DNA of 43,718 nucleotides. Origin: Methanobacteriota archaeon. Lineage in GTDB: Archaea > Thermoplasmatota > Poseidoniia > Poseidoniales > Poseidoniaceae. Both the position numbers and the translations under genes were made by a program. A model generated the notes under the pieces. The model had not been told where the DNA came from. It searched no databases and saw only the letters and a program-made list of their open reading frames with translations. Position 1 is the stretch's first letter, and each line of letters begins with the position of its first letter. This document shows, one piece after another, positions 25,401-34,807 of this stretch. Location of the stretch: assembly GCA_004195635.1 (NCBI GenBank), contig PSPT01000012.1:1-43718 (forward strand). The letters run 5' to 3'.

Positions 25401-28400
25401 CTGGGCCTACCTCTTGGCAGGCACCATTAATAGACGGTAATTTGAGCAATCAAACTCTCTACCGAGAAACTTGGATGCAGGGTGCACAACGTTGGGGCTG
25501 GCGCGCTGAATCGGGAGATTGGAAGGCGTTTGCAGTGGAATGGCCAAGTGGTCTTGTCAATGGAACGATTATTGTCGATGTTGATTGGGACGACAACATA
25601 TATACGGATATTGATGCATTTTGGCTTTCCCAAACACCTCACCCCTACTATCAAGATGCTCCGGATGCTTATGGGCCATCGGGCATGGCAATTGAGAGTG
25701 CTTCGGTGAATAAGCATAGAGGCTCTGGTATTTGGGGGCATCAAACCAGCACTGGCTCATCGCATGAAATGCTTACTGCTAACCCTTCATCGGGGCTCAA
25801 ACAGTTGATTCTTCATTCAACTACCCATGGAGTTTCAACAAATGACAATCCAATAAATGTTAGTATTGGTTTTGCTGCTGCTATTGCTGGTAATTTGACC
25901 TATACTACTGATGACTGGAGGCAAAACAATATTTCTGATAGTCTAGTTTTTGCTAGCACAATAGATATTTCAGCAAGCGATATGGATGCTTGGGGTTGGA
26001 CTCAACCAATGTATTGGCCGAATGAAACTGCATATCAGGATACTGTGGGGAGCCTAAGTACATCCTCATATATCCGTGAAGTGCAATTACAGGATTTGCG
26101 CAAATTCCGCGTGGAAATTGATTCTCACACCCCCATGGATGACCTTGACCTGTATGTCTATCGTGATAATAATGGCAATGGTGCTCTCGACTGGGGTAGC
26201 GAACAAGTAGGTTCGTCGGGCAATGGAAATAGCGACGAGGAAGTTAATCTTGAAAATGTGCAAGCAGGTACATTTTGGATCGTAGTTCACGGTTATGAAG
26301 TACCTGCCTTAAACACTCAATTTTGGTTGAGGGCAACTTCAATTGGTGGCAGTGGAATTAGTGTTGATGATTGGAATGAACTGAACGAATCACAGATTTT
26401 GGCTCTCTGCCCAGTTGGTTGTGCAGCATTAGGTGGAGCAATGCCAAAGGTTGCTTGGCAGGTTAATCACACCATGCAATTGCCTGAATCCGCCGGACAG
26501 TGGCAGGGTTACTTTGAGTTAGTATTAGCAAACGGTGGTGGAGTGACAATTCCTTATCAATTTAATTTGCAAGAGGGCGCACCGAGTGTTGAATGGTTTG
26601 GGGCCATTGACGGACAACAGAATAATACTGCAGTTAATCTAAGTGCATTCTTCTCAGATAATCAAGCCGGATTCAATATTTCGGGTATTGATTTGTTCAG
26701 TATAATCAAGAGTAAATGGGATATGCCAAACATATCTGTTGACTTAGCTGAAATTTTGCAACAGGTAAATGGAACCTTATTGAATGGGACTCAAATTAAC
26801 TTGAGTGCAGAACTACTCGCTTGGGATGACTATAATCGCGTGATAAGGCCTACGGATTACTTGCCATATGACACTTGGAATCTTCAAAATTGGTGGGCTA
26901 TGAATGAACAATCGGGATTTGTAGAAGACTATGCGTTACTTGGTGATTATGACTTTGATGCACAATTGATGGGTGGAACTGCTTGGGTTGAAGATGGGTT
27001 ACGAGGTAATGTGGTAGATTTTGACGGGCTACCTGGTTCGCACCTCACAGTTTCCTCCTCAGCGCGTAATTCGGCAAAAGATTATTCTCAGGGTTTACAG
27101 TTGTTTGAAGATACTACGATGGCATTTTGGATAAACACAACGCAAATGGGCAACGATACTCCTTTGGATGCACCGAAAATAGCCGGTTATGACGGACTCA
27201 TTGGCAATGATTTACACTTTGGATACATTAATTCCTCTGGGCACATCGGAATTGCCCGATATAATGGAATTCCGGCAATTTCTACTACAAATATTTCGGA
27301 TGGCCAATGGCACCACATCACATTGGTAAGAACTGGTATCTCAGGAACGATGCAGGTATTTGTTGACGGAGTGATGGAAAGTCAATCAAGTGGGTTTGTT
27401 GATTGGGCTTCAAGTGGTTGGTCCGAAATGAGTCACATTGGTTGTACGTCATCTGTTCCATCGACCACCTGCTTTGAGGGGATGCTTGATGAAGCACGTA
27501 TTTATTCAACTTTCTTTAGTGAGGAAGAAGTCGGAATTATTTACAATGCAACAAGGCATGATTTACCTCCTCCAGCAATGGATTACACTTTGCGAAATTT
27601 ATCAGTAAACATTACTTTGCCTAATGGGCAACTTATTCAGGGATTGTATTCTAGTCGGGCAATAATAGGTGATCTCTCTGGGCAGACTTCTTCAGCAATG
27701 ATAGGTATTGTATATGATACTGATTTCCCGATTTTCTCCCTTGAAATAGAGTCCCATTTGGTTAATACAACTTCAATTGCCATTTCCCTATTGGCTGAAA
27801 ACAACTTGGATATTTCTATTAATTCAGTGCCCGTTTATCCGCAAGAGTTTGCAACTTCTGCAGAACAAAATTGGACAACATTGGCAACTATTGGGCGCCC
27901 GATGTGGTATAATCAAACTTTCAATCTTCCACTTGAAGGATCAAACGAATTCCTAATTTCTTCCACAGATCTTGCTGGAAATGTCCGCAATAGTTCTTTC
28001 TATATTATTCGTGATACAACTCCTCCTCCACTTTCATTAAACCACAGTTATGAGTTTGAAGTAATAAATGAAACTGAATTATCAATTGAGGTAATGACCG
28101 AAGTAGGTGTTGATTTATGGGTGCAAGGGCAGAACTTGGCAAGTCCAAATACCGCTGATTGGTTCTCAGTAGATATTTCCCTCGAAGAAGGGCAAAACAT
28201 TGTGGATGTGTTCGTGCGCGACCCTGCTGGTAATTGGGCAAGCGAACAATTGCAATTTAATATTGATAGTATTATGCCAGTTGTTGAATTATTATCTCCC
28301 AATCACAACGAAACATTACGCCATCACATGGTTGCCCTTCGCTGGAATTCCTCAGAGCAAACAATAGCCCATGTAGCCGTTGATGGTGGCGATTGGCTGA

Positions 28401-29566
28401 GTGTGCCCGGACAGGCAGGATTAGCAGATTGGGTAATCACTCTTGATGTGGTAGGATGGCATGAATATTGTCTGCGATTTGAAGATGAAGGGCGTAATGA
28501 ATTAATATTATGTCGCAGTTTTGCTATTTCGGCTGAGGATTATTCACCCGTATTTAGTCCAAATTGGCAGGGGAATATGACAAATAATTCCAATTTATTT
28601 GGCACTTTATATCTCGGTCCAGAACAAGTTTGGGAATTATATTATTGGCATAATGAGGGCTGGACGAGGGTGCATACTGGTATTTCTCCTATGGGTGGTA
28701 ATCACACAATTCCATTCTCATTAATTGAAGGGATAAACCAATTCAAATTGATTGCTGGCGGTTTTGGAATTGAGGAAACTTGGCTCAGTAATGTCACTCT
28801 AGATTCACTTGACCCACTAATTAATATCACTTCTCCAGTTGCTAATTCTCGTTTTGCTTTCTCTGATGGACGTCCATTTGACTTATGGATACGAGGTGAA
28901 ACTGAAGCCGGATTGATTGTAAATTGCTCTGAATATCCGAGTGGCCATTCCTCGCAGGCAGTTGCTGATTCCACTGGGTTGTTTTCCGTTGCCCATCCGA
29001 GACAGCGCCCTGATGATGTCTATGATGGAATGGAGTCAGTAATTACCTGTTCAGTTGAGGATGCAGCTGGTAATGCAGCAAGTACTGAACTTTCCATGAC
29101 ATTTGATGGCACATCTCCAAATGGGGCTGCAGACTTTATTGTTGAGGGACAAAATCTTTGGCTTTCTTGGGAATTATCAACAACCGATGATTTAGATTCT
29201 TGGCGCATTACAATTGTACATGATGGTGTGTTGTATTATAGCGAGAGTGGTACATTTAACGGCTCATGGCCCGATGAGTTCATTGAATTTGGCGAGGTTG
29301 AGGCGGGTGATTGGAATGTCACATTGATGGCATGGGATTCAGCCGGAAATATGCTACTAATTGAAAATGGGGCCGTGGTAGAAGAACCAGTAACTGTCCT
29401 TGATACTTTTGCAAATGTTCCAGGAGGGACATTCGGGGTTTTTGCTATGGTCTTCATCCTCCTCCTAATATTGGTTTATTTTGACCGCCAAAGAAAGAAA
29501 CAGGCAAAGGAAGACCTATTGCTTGATTCGCTAGCCCAAGAGCCGATGGAGCATTATTTTCAATAG
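22451..29566 (+). CDS. giant subtilisin-like (S8) surface protease with LamG domain and C-terminal anchor
   Basis: The 2371-residue protein starts with a signal peptide (KAILVLALMLLTSQSTLL). The S8 triad is visible: Asp235 in VAIVDSGVDFAHPDL, His443 in GSHGTLCAS and Ser633 in SGTSLATPVAAG, with the oxyanion Asn in ALGNGG. About 200 residues separate Asp and His, including an acidic DVDGDGDGF loop that may bind calcium. Later come a PPC-like domain (~1208-1303; DDLDLYVYRDNNGNG), a LamG/concanavalin-like domain (~1475-1702; DGQWHHITLVR, FVDGVM, MLDEARIY) and several Ig-like repeats. One transmembrane helix (~2331-2349) and a short charged cytoplasmic tail end it. It likely digests external protein while tethered to the cell. 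Confidence 0.92.
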   Translation: MGAVNAGKAILVLALMLLTSQSTLLTSSNIQTQESIPTNLTPVYDGESIIETPQSNENSIPRITVFTPSLEHWTDQGFFLVEVVVITSDILALHHWQGRNNLLPTQAEGQNNAAGTDFPNAGTSSRLVPSNVESLAGVLQHRSLTLPGWQVAKLASVAGTLAVFPVLEDPAPASGFPETWDSSVDENGFDDGDAGSAGEGSEADPETWAAKDLHGATNAWQRNVTGNGVNVAIVDSGVDFAHPDLNGTQARVNDASSPWDGWPIMFDPRSINEWIEDGDTYPSDGNSWYSDTSTTDVDGDGDGFLDSSGLNISGLNSVSGVFHIGEHPDNNLQSRVGGDVDIIVVDEQVNSSYDTVYVDLDGDGQFSDEVPMRKGSETAGLDLNSDGLWDRSAGLIYFIADGNLSLPYAPTFSARQGLSDRIPNNGDLVAFMINENGGPAGSHGTLCASSVSAQGIIASGKVQGMAPNASVIAVANYYAGGSGFDAWRFVAEGYDGQTDSGDEAQIGSFSFGYSSVVDAGSDQNSLYLDWLTRVHSQNTTYLVALGNGGHGYGTVASPGGAAGVVSVGAFSSRTSGWNVATYGESASWSDRGPNSQGRMDPDLVTIGWSATGDVTLNEKTDANSAYRSWSGTSLATPVAAGLMALLYDAWFVEHGSFPNSQLIRDLAMSTAEDRAYDGNVQGAGWFDADRATASISGENGTWWTEPGAWMPGQNNGAHRLSNINWLLPGGNDTLQYSIHNPTQDILNLQMNGTTWQATSHFNQSWVSQESGGDWDGYQSSMPDIVVPILIHGDANNTSIASDATLVRARAVIDAAGFDGDKNYASENNVYVRIYRWNDTDGDGSWWTDSDGDGLVDSGEWESSGEYSTITEHMYTSSQVEARVGNPWDLPADGILLGVFRRNVRSSQIDPLTINYDITGFSKRIDSWLTVPIAITVPPMSTITVPIDIDIPLNATPGLHLSSVGILDQNNHSWNLQVVATIAGSGPTSWQAPLIDGNLSNQTLYRETWMQGAQRWGWRAESGDWKAFAVEWPSGLVNGTIIVDVDWDDNIYTDIDAFWLSQTPHPYYQDAPDAYGPSGMAIESASVNKHRGSGIWGHQTSTGSSHEMLTANPSSGLKQLILHSTTHGVSTNDNPINVSIGFAAAIAGNLTYTTDDWRQNNISDSLVFASTIDISASDMDAWGWTQPMYWPNETAYQDTVGSLSTSSYIREVQLQDLRKFRVEIDSHTPMDDLDLYVYRDNNGNGALDWGSEQVGSSGNGNSDEEVNLENVQAGTFWIVVHGYEVPALNTQFWLRATSIGGSGISVDDWNELNESQILALCPVGCAALGGAMPKVAWQVNHTMQLPESAGQWQGYFELVLANGGGVTIPYQFNLQEGAPSVEWFGAIDGQQNNTAVNLSAFFSDNQAGFNISGIDLFSIIKSKWDMPNISVDLAEILQQVNGTLLNGTQINLSAELLAWDDYNRVIRPTDYLPYDTWNLQNWWAMNEQSGFVEDYALLGDYDFDAQLMGGTAWVEDGLRGNVVDFDGLPGSHLTVSSSARNSAKDYSQGLQLFEDTTMAFWINTTQMGNDTPLDAPKIAGYDGLIGNDLHFGYINSSGHIGIARYNGIPAISTTNISDGQWHHITLVRTGISGTMQVFVDGVMESQSSGFVDWASSGWSEMSHIGCTSSVPSTTCFEGMLDEARIYSTFFSEEEVGIIYNATRHDLPPPAMDYTLRNLSVNITLPNGQLIQGLYSSRAIIGDLSGQTSSAMIGIVYDTDFPIFSLEIESHLVNTTSIAISLLAENNLDISINSVPVYPQEFATSAEQNWTTLATIGRPMWYNQTFNLPLEGSNEFLISSTDLAGNVRNSSFYIIRDTTPPPLSLNHSYEFEVINETELSIEVMTEVGVDLWVQGQNLASPNTADWFSVDISLEEGQNIVDVFVRDPAGNWASEQLQFNIDSIMPVVELLSPNHNETLRHHMVALRWNSSEQTIAHVAVDGGDWLSVPGQAGLADWVITLDVVGWHEYCLRFEDEGRNELILCRSFAISAEDYSPVFSPNWQGNMTNNSNLFGTLYLGPEQVWELYYWHNEGWTRVHTGISPMGGNHTIPFSLIEGINQFKLIAGGFGIEETWLSNVTLDSLDPLINITSPVANSRFAFSDGRPFDLWIRGETEAGLIVNCSEYPSGHSSQAVADSTGLFSVAHPRQRPDDVYDGMESVITCSVEDAAGNAASTELSMTFDGTSPNGAADFIVEGQNLWLSWELSTTDDLDSWRITIVHDGVLYYSESGTFNGSWPDEFIEFGEVEAGDWNVTLMAWDSAGNMLLIENGAVVEEPVTVLDTFANVPGGTFGVFAMVFILLLILVYFDRQRKKQAKEDLLLDSLAQEPMEHYFQ

Positions 29567-29588
29567 TTCTCCCCCCATCATCGTTAAT

Positions 29589-29601
29589 AATTATAATATT
29601 T
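29589..29601 (+). promoter_or_regulatory. TATA-like box before the beta-propeller/TSP3 protein
   Basis: AATTATAATATTT ends 26 bases before ATG 29628. This spacing points to a leaderless transcript and supports this early start even though the signal helix begins ~48 residues later. Confidence 0.45.
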
Positions 29602-29627
29602 TTATTGCATTCTTTGGGTTTTAATCA

Positions 29628-32600
29628 ATGAACGGGAAACCACTATTACTATGTCTAATGGTGTATTCGGATAGTTTAGGTGAGACTAGCATGGCTTTGA
29701 AACTAATATTTTCTTGGTTGCGCCACCCCCCCGAATCTAAAGATAGTAATTCACATTCATTCCAAGCACAAAAGAGGGCAATATTCCTCGTAGCCCTAAT
29801 GATTGCGAGCGTAATGGTTGTCTCTTTTCCCGTAAGTGCAAACGATGCTGATAGTGATAGTATACCTGACATTCTCGACCAATGTCCATATTCTTGGGGC
29901 AATGCTACTTCTGTTGATGGCGAAGGTTGTCTTGATAGCGATGGGGATGGGCTGGCCGATTGGGAAACAGGAGTCATTAAGGATTGGCCCTCTGCCTCTT
30001 CGGAATACTACAACTCAGTAGGAAGCGTTTCAAGGGCAGTAGCATGGAATCCCAATGGAGCGTCATATGCGAGCGGAGGATCTTCTGGAATATTAGAAAT
30101 ATTTGATGTACCAGGGAATACAATTGCGGTATTGGCTAATTTTAATGATGATATACGTGATTTGGATTACTCCGCCGATGGAAGTATGATATGTGCATCT
30201 GGTGGAAATGCTGAAGCATATGTTTTGGATTCAACTAGTGGAAGCATTATTTACAATTTGAGCACTGCACATTTCATCGAAAACACGGCGCATGCTTGCC
30301 ATTTTAGTCATGACGGTCAATATGTTTTCACAGGAGGGAGCGATTCGGCAATATATCAATATTGGATGTCAAATGGCACCCTGCATAAAAATTATTCTAC
30401 ACCCGGCACCGTTTATGATATTGATACAACTCCTGATGGTTCATTATTTGTTGCTAGTAGTGGCGATAGCGTCTTACTTTATTATGCTCACAATGGTACT
30501 GAAATTAATTCATTCGATAATTCAAGTCAATCCATCCTTTCAGTTGAATTCTCTCCCACCGGGCGTGATTTCATTACTGGTTCTGCAGATAATTACTGGC
30601 GAGCATACGGTATCTTAAATCAAACATTATTTGCATACGGAAACGGTGGTTCGGATGTATATGACATTCAGTTTTCTTCAGACTCAAGTACGATGATACT
30701 CGCTAGAGGTAGTAGAAGTGAATTGTATTATTACGATGTTCAGGACAATTATTCATATATTGGGGATTTTGGCAGCTTCGGCTCAAGCTGGAGTAACCGC
30801 GGCACTCGTGATTTAGCAATTCATCCCGATGATGCAATGTTATTAATCGCATCACGTAGAGGGCGAACTTACCTATATGTTGAGCCTTCTGGATATCTAC
30901 AAATTCACGGAGATTGGACTGTAAATGTAATGGAATCTCATTGGCAAAATAGTTGGCCCAGCGATGGAAGAATTCTCAATTATGTCAATTCAACAACATT
31001 TGAATCCACTCAATATCTCTGTGACAATGATGGTAGTATTGCTGCTTTGACTGAAGGCCATAATCCCATTTGGGTTGACCAAGATCCAAACTTTTCCACA
31101 AATGGTAGAGTTGATTGTAAGGGTACTGGGGAATCACTAATTGAGTTCCCGATAGGAAATGTGGCTGGCGCATTTGCAGTCAAGGCAGGCGGGGATACAC
31201 AAGCCTGTATTGAAACATTAGGCGGCCTAAGTATCGGGCAATTGCGTTGGATGATGTCCTCCAAATCAGGCAGTGAGTTACAAAATACTGGCGAATACCC
31301 AGGGATTGACATTTCCTCAGTAGTCAAGGATAATGATGGTGACCAGTATCGTGAATGGTCTGATTTAGACAATTCCTGTGCCAACAGCGAAATAATTCTT
31401 GTTCATAGATGGGAAAACCGAAGTGAAGTGGGGATGTTGAAGGAGCAATTCCTTTGCAACCATTGTGCGGAAAAGGATTCATTATATCCTAATACAAATG
31501 ACCGCCCACGCGTAACTTATGGCCTGCAAAATGAGGTTATTGACTCATTGACTGGCCCCTCTAGTGAAACTTTGATTGCTTTTTCTGAACTTGAATATTT
31601 GATGGATTATAATAATGGGACTTTCTTGGTTCCAATCGTAAATAATTGGACTCATAGTGCGGCGGATGCTTTGGCTGAAGGAGGTGGAAGCGAATCCTCC
31701 TATAGCGTCCTTGGTGCCAACTCGATAGTATTACCTTCAAGTGAAAATGTGACAAATAATTCATGGCCAATAAAGTCATATTTGAGGGCACTTATCCATG
31801 AAGATGACCTTGGAGATAAAATGAATGTTGCGAATTGGTTTTTGACCGAAACAGGACAAATGGCCATGGATAATGGGGGATATACTCGCTTATCCGTCCA
31901 CGACCGGGTATTATCATGGGCGAGAATTGGAATTGACATGATACATCTATTGCCAGATACTGACCTTGATGGTGTATGGGATGGAGATGATGATTGCCCC
32001 AATACTATTACTGGGCTATCTGTTGATGCGGTCGGTTGTGCTGATAATCAACTTGATAGTGACAATGATGGGGTCACTAATGATATTGACGATTGCGTTG
32101 ATGTATATGGCACCGCTACAGAATCTCCATACATTGCTTGCCCTGATTCGGATGGTGATGGTTGGGCTGATATTGATGATGCATTCTCAAGTGACCAAAG
32201 CCAATGGCGAGACCAAGATGGCGATGGCTTTGGCGATTCCACATTGAATAATGCAACCACGCCAGACGATTGCCCAACAACTGTTGGCAACTCAACAATA
32301 GACCGTTATGGTTGCGTTGATTCCGATAGTGATGGTTACTCCAACGCTGATGAAACTCACCTTGCTCACCCAATGGGCATTGCCGATGCATTCCCTGACG
32401 ACTCAAGTCAATGGAGGGATGCAGACTCCGATGGTTTTGGAGACAACTACACTTGGAATGGAACAACGGATGCTCGCACTGATGAGAACGGTGACGCATT
32501 TCCTTTAGAATCAACTCAATGGCATGACCAAGATGGTGATGGCTTCGGAGATAACTCGTCAGGTTTTGCAGCCGATTCTTGCCCAACTATCCTTGGCACT

Positions 32601-33863
32601 TCTACTGAGAACGGTACTCGCGGATGTGCTGATTCTGATGGTGATGGTTGGGCCGATTCCGTCGATCATTTACCATCCAATCAATGGCAATGGTTTGACA
32701 GTGATGGTGATGGCTATGGAGAAAATCTCGACGGCCAATATGCAGATTGGTGTCCTAGCACACCACTTGATGAAATTGCTGATGTCAATTTCGAAGGTTG
32801 TGGGCCTTCCGAAAGAGACTATGATGCCGATGGGATTACAGATAACTTTGATCTTTGTTTAAATACTTCACCATTTGAGGCAACTAAGGTTGATGAGAAT
32901 GGTTGCGCTCCTTCAGAGCGCGATGCTGACTCCGATGGAGTCTCGGAGGACAACGACTTCGATGATTCCGACCCAACTCAATCTTCAGATACAGATGGAG
33001 ATGGTTATGGTGATAATATTACTGGTACCAATGGAGACCAGTGCCCATGGCAAAATGGTAACTCATCCAAGGATAGAAGAGGTTGTATTGATTCAGACGG
33101 GGACGGATATTCTAACCCTGAATCAGTATGGACGACTGACGATGGTGCCGACCGATTCACTTCTGAAAAGACTCAATGGGCGGATTCCGATGGAGATGGT
33201 TATGGTGATAATTGGGGTGACTCTTCATGGAACGAAAGTCGTGTGTCAGGTCTTCCTGGTGAATTTATTTTTGGTGCCAAAAAAGCAGATCGGTGTCCGA
33301 CTACGAATTACATTTTCGCAGATAGTAATGGTTGCCCCCCTTCAAACAGTGGCTCAGGTGGCAACTTAAATGTTGATGGCGCAGGCAGTGGAAATGATGG
33401 TTCTTCAAACACCTTGTTAATTATTGTAGTTATTGCTGGAGTATTATTGTTGGGTGGGCTTGGTTTTGCCATAACAATTTTACTTCGCAAACCAAAATCT
33501 TCAGCCTCAAAGGGACGTAGGAAGAAAAAGAAAAGAAGCAAATCTTCTTCACAAGGTAAGAAAACCTCTTCTCCTTCAGGTGAAGATGGAATAAAGACGG
33601 AGGAAAAAATCCAACCTGAAATTGTAGATATTGAAACACCATCAGAATCACCTTCCGATGCTGAGGCTTCATCTACTGGTGAGCCTCAGGCCTCCGATAC
33701 AGTTGCGGGAGATTCCCCACAAACGGTGTCCTCTTGGGAAGAGTTGCCTTCCGGTGGAGAATATACCGACCCTGATGCTGATGGAGCTGTTTGGTACAAA
33801 GATGGAACCGGTATTCATTGGTTCCAAAATGCTGATGATTCTTGGAGTCAATGGTCAGATTGA
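29628..33863 (+). CDS. giant surface protein: WD-like propeller, thrombospondin type 3 repeats, cytoplasmic WE-LP-GGEY tail
   Basis: The 1411-residue protein has an unusually long N region and then an export helix (~50-68, FLVALMIASVMVVSFPVSA). A single TSP3-like motif (DADSDSIPDILDQCP) leads into a WD40/YVTN-like propeller (~125-430; VAWNPNGASYASGG, CHFSHDGQYVFTGG, VEFSPTGRDFITGS). A region of ~340 unrecognised residues follows, then an array of thrombospondin type 3 calcium-binding repeats (~775-1225; DSDGDGWADIDD, DQDGDGFGDN). A transmembrane helix (~1263-1285) and a Lys/Arg-rich cytoplasmic segment lead to a terminal 42-residue module from W1370 (WEELPSGGEY). The same module ends the protein at 10805. 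It is probably a calcium-stiffened receptor or adhesin. An alternative start is ATG 29691. Confidence 0.85.
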   Translation: MNGKPLLLCLMVYSDSLGETSMALKLIFSWLRHPPESKDSNSHSFQAQKRAIFLVALMIASVMVVSFPVSANDADSDSIPDILDQCPYSWGNATSVDGEGCLDSDGDGLADWETGVIKDWPSASSEYYNSVGSVSRAVAWNPNGASYASGGSSGILEIFDVPGNTIAVLANFNDDIRDLDYSADGSMICASGGNAEAYVLDSTSGSIIYNLSTAHFIENTAHACHFSHDGQYVFTGGSDSAIYQYWMSNGTLHKNYSTPGTVYDIDTTPDGSLFVASSGDSVLLYYAHNGTEINSFDNSSQSILSVEFSPTGRDFITGSADNYWRAYGILNQTLFAYGNGGSDVYDIQFSSDSSTMILARGSRSELYYYDVQDNYSYIGDFGSFGSSWSNRGTRDLAIHPDDAMLLIASRRGRTYLYVEPSGYLQIHGDWTVNVMESHWQNSWPSDGRILNYVNSTTFESTQYLCDNDGSIAALTEGHNPIWVDQDPNFSTNGRVDCKGTGESLIEFPIGNVAGAFAVKAGGDTQACIETLGGLSIGQLRWMMSSKSGSELQNTGEYPGIDISSVVKDNDGDQYREWSDLDNSCANSEIILVHRWENRSEVGMLKEQFLCNHCAEKDSLYPNTNDRPRVTYGLQNEVIDSLTGPSSETLIAFSELEYLMDYNNGTFLVPIVNNWTHSAADALAEGGGSESSYSVLGANSIVLPSSENVTNNSWPIKSYLRALIHEDDLGDKMNVANWFLTETGQMAMDNGGYTRLSVHDRVLSWARIGIDMIHLLPDTDLDGVWDGDDDCPNTITGLSVDAVGCADNQLDSDNDGVTNDIDDCVDVYGTATESPYIACPDSDGDGWADIDDAFSSDQSQWRDQDGDGFGDSTLNNATTPDDCPTTVGNSTIDRYGCVDSDSDGYSNADETHLAHPMGIADAFPDDSSQWRDADSDGFGDNYTWNGTTDARTDENGDAFPLESTQWHDQDGDGFGDNSSGFAADSCPTILGTSTENGTRGCADSDGDGWADSVDHLPSNQWQWFDSDGDGYGENLDGQYADWCPSTPLDEIADVNFEGCGPSERDYDADGITDNFDLCLNTSPFEATKVDENGCAPSERDADSDGVSEDNDFDDSDPTQSSDTDGDGYGDNITGTNGDQCPWQNGNSSKDRRGCIDSDGDGYSNPESVWTTDDGADRFTSEKTQWADSDGDGYGDNWGDSSWNESRVSGLPGEFIFGAKKADRCPTTNYIFADSNGCPPSNSGSGGNLNVDGAGSGNDGSSNTLLIIVVIAGVLLLGGLGFAITILLRKPKSSASKGRRKKKKRSKSSSQGKKTSSPSGEDGIKTEEKIQPEIVDIETPSESPSDAEASSTGEPQASDTVAGDSPQTVSSWEELPSGGEYTDPDADGAVWYKDGTGIHWFQNADDSWSQWSD
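31955..33300 (+). repeat. array of thrombospondin type 3-like repeats
   Basis: Many copies of a D-x-D-G-D-G-(W/F/Y)-G/A-D module, often followed by a C-P or Q-W element, encode calcium-binding loops. The DNA copies (GATGGTGATGG-type) are diverged, so this is an old coding repeat and not a CRISPR or satellite. Confidence 0.85.
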
Positions 33864-33948
33864 CAAAACCATTTTTCCCACAGAAGAATATTTTTGCCTA
33901 ATTGAAACTAGCAAAGAGTCATGAACCACAAGCCTCGCAGGTCGGTTT

Positions 33949-33957
33949 GGTGATTGA
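33949..33957 (+). promoter_or_regulatory. ribosome-binding site deciding the GTG start at 33958
   Basis: GGTGATTGA lies directly before GTG 33958. The same layout (GAGGTGATTGA then ATG) precedes the gene at 43420. It supports the GTG as the true start of the dehydrogenase. Confidence 0.5.
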
Positions 33958-34806
33958 GTGGAAATCAGCAGCATAGCAGTATTAGGTTCTGGGCAAATGG
34001 GAAATGGAATCGCGCAGGTGGCTGCTTGTGCGGGTTATGATGTAGTAATGATTGATATTGCTCAAGAATATGTTGACAAAGGTCTTGCAACCATTGAACG
34101 CAGCCTCGGCAAATTGGTTGCTAAGGGACGCCTACCTCAAGAAGATGCAGATGCTGCATTAAGTCGCCTAAGCACTGGTATTGACAGAACACTTTGTGCT
34201 AATGTAGATTTAGTTGTTGAAGCAATACCAGAAATACCTGATTTGAAATTCTCAACTTTTGCCGAACTGGACCAAATATGCAAGTCAAGCACTATCCTCG
34301 CAAGCAATACCAGCAGCATTAGCATCAACGAAATTGCCGCGGCGACAAATCGTCCCTCTCAAGTAATTGGTATGCACTTTATGAATCCGGTGCCAATCAT
34401 GAAATTGGTTGAAATTATCAATGGCAGTCAAACTAGCGAGGAAGTCAATTCAGCAGTTGTTGCTGCTGCCGCACAAATGGGTAAAACTGCCCTTTCATGC
34501 AATGATTCTCCTGGCTTTATTTCAAATAGAATCCTCTGCCCGATGCTCAATGAGGCTATTATTTGCTTGCAGGATGGAATTGCTGAGCCTGAAGCAATTG
34601 ACGGAATAATGAAATTGGGAATGAACCATCCAATTGGACCTCTTGCACTAGCCGACCTAATTGGTCTTGACACCTTACTACACATTATCAATGTCCTTCA
34701 TGATGGCTTAGGTGATGATAAATATGCACCTGCCCCCTTGCTCTTACAAATGGTCGAAGAGGGTAAACTTGGTCGCAAAACCGGTCAAGGATTTTACAAA
34801 TACTAA
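33958..34806 (+). CDS. hbd: 3-hydroxyacyl-CoA (3-hydroxybutyryl-CoA) dehydrogenase
   Basis: The enzyme interconverts 3-hydroxyacyl-CoA and 3-oxoacyl-CoA with NAD(P). The 282-residue length matches stand-alone short enzymes such as Hbd/PaaH. The Rossmann motif is [12 protein letters not shown] (residues 8-19), followed by the substrate loop SNTSSISI (~117-124) and the catalytic His140 in GMHFMNPVP. The C-terminal domain has [18 protein letters not shown] and [11 protein letters not shown]. It could act in fatty-acid or amino-acid breakdown together with the acyl-CoA dehydrogenase at 18541. The start is GTG with a good ribosome-binding site. It converges with ppsA, with one base between the two stop codons. 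Confidence 0.95.
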   Translation: MEISSIAVLGSGQMGNGIAQVAACAGYDVVMIDIAQEYVDKGLATIERSLGKLVAKGRLPQEDADAALSRLSTGIDRTLCANVDLVVEAIPEIPDLKFSTFAELDQICKSSTILASNTSSISINEIAAATNRPSQVIGMHFMNPVPIMKLVEIINGSQTSEEVNSAVVAAAAQMGKTALSCNDSPGFISNRILCPMLNEAIICLQDGIAEPEAIDGIMKLGMNHPIGPLALADLIGLDTLLHIINVLHDGLGDDKYAPAPLLLQMVEEGKLGRKTGQGFYKY

Positions 34807-34807
34807 T

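Noticed and set aside
31955-33300. Regular repeats considered as a CRISPR array
   Set aside because: The units are in one reading frame, differ in length and sequence, and encode calcium-binding loops; there are no identical repeats with unique spacers.
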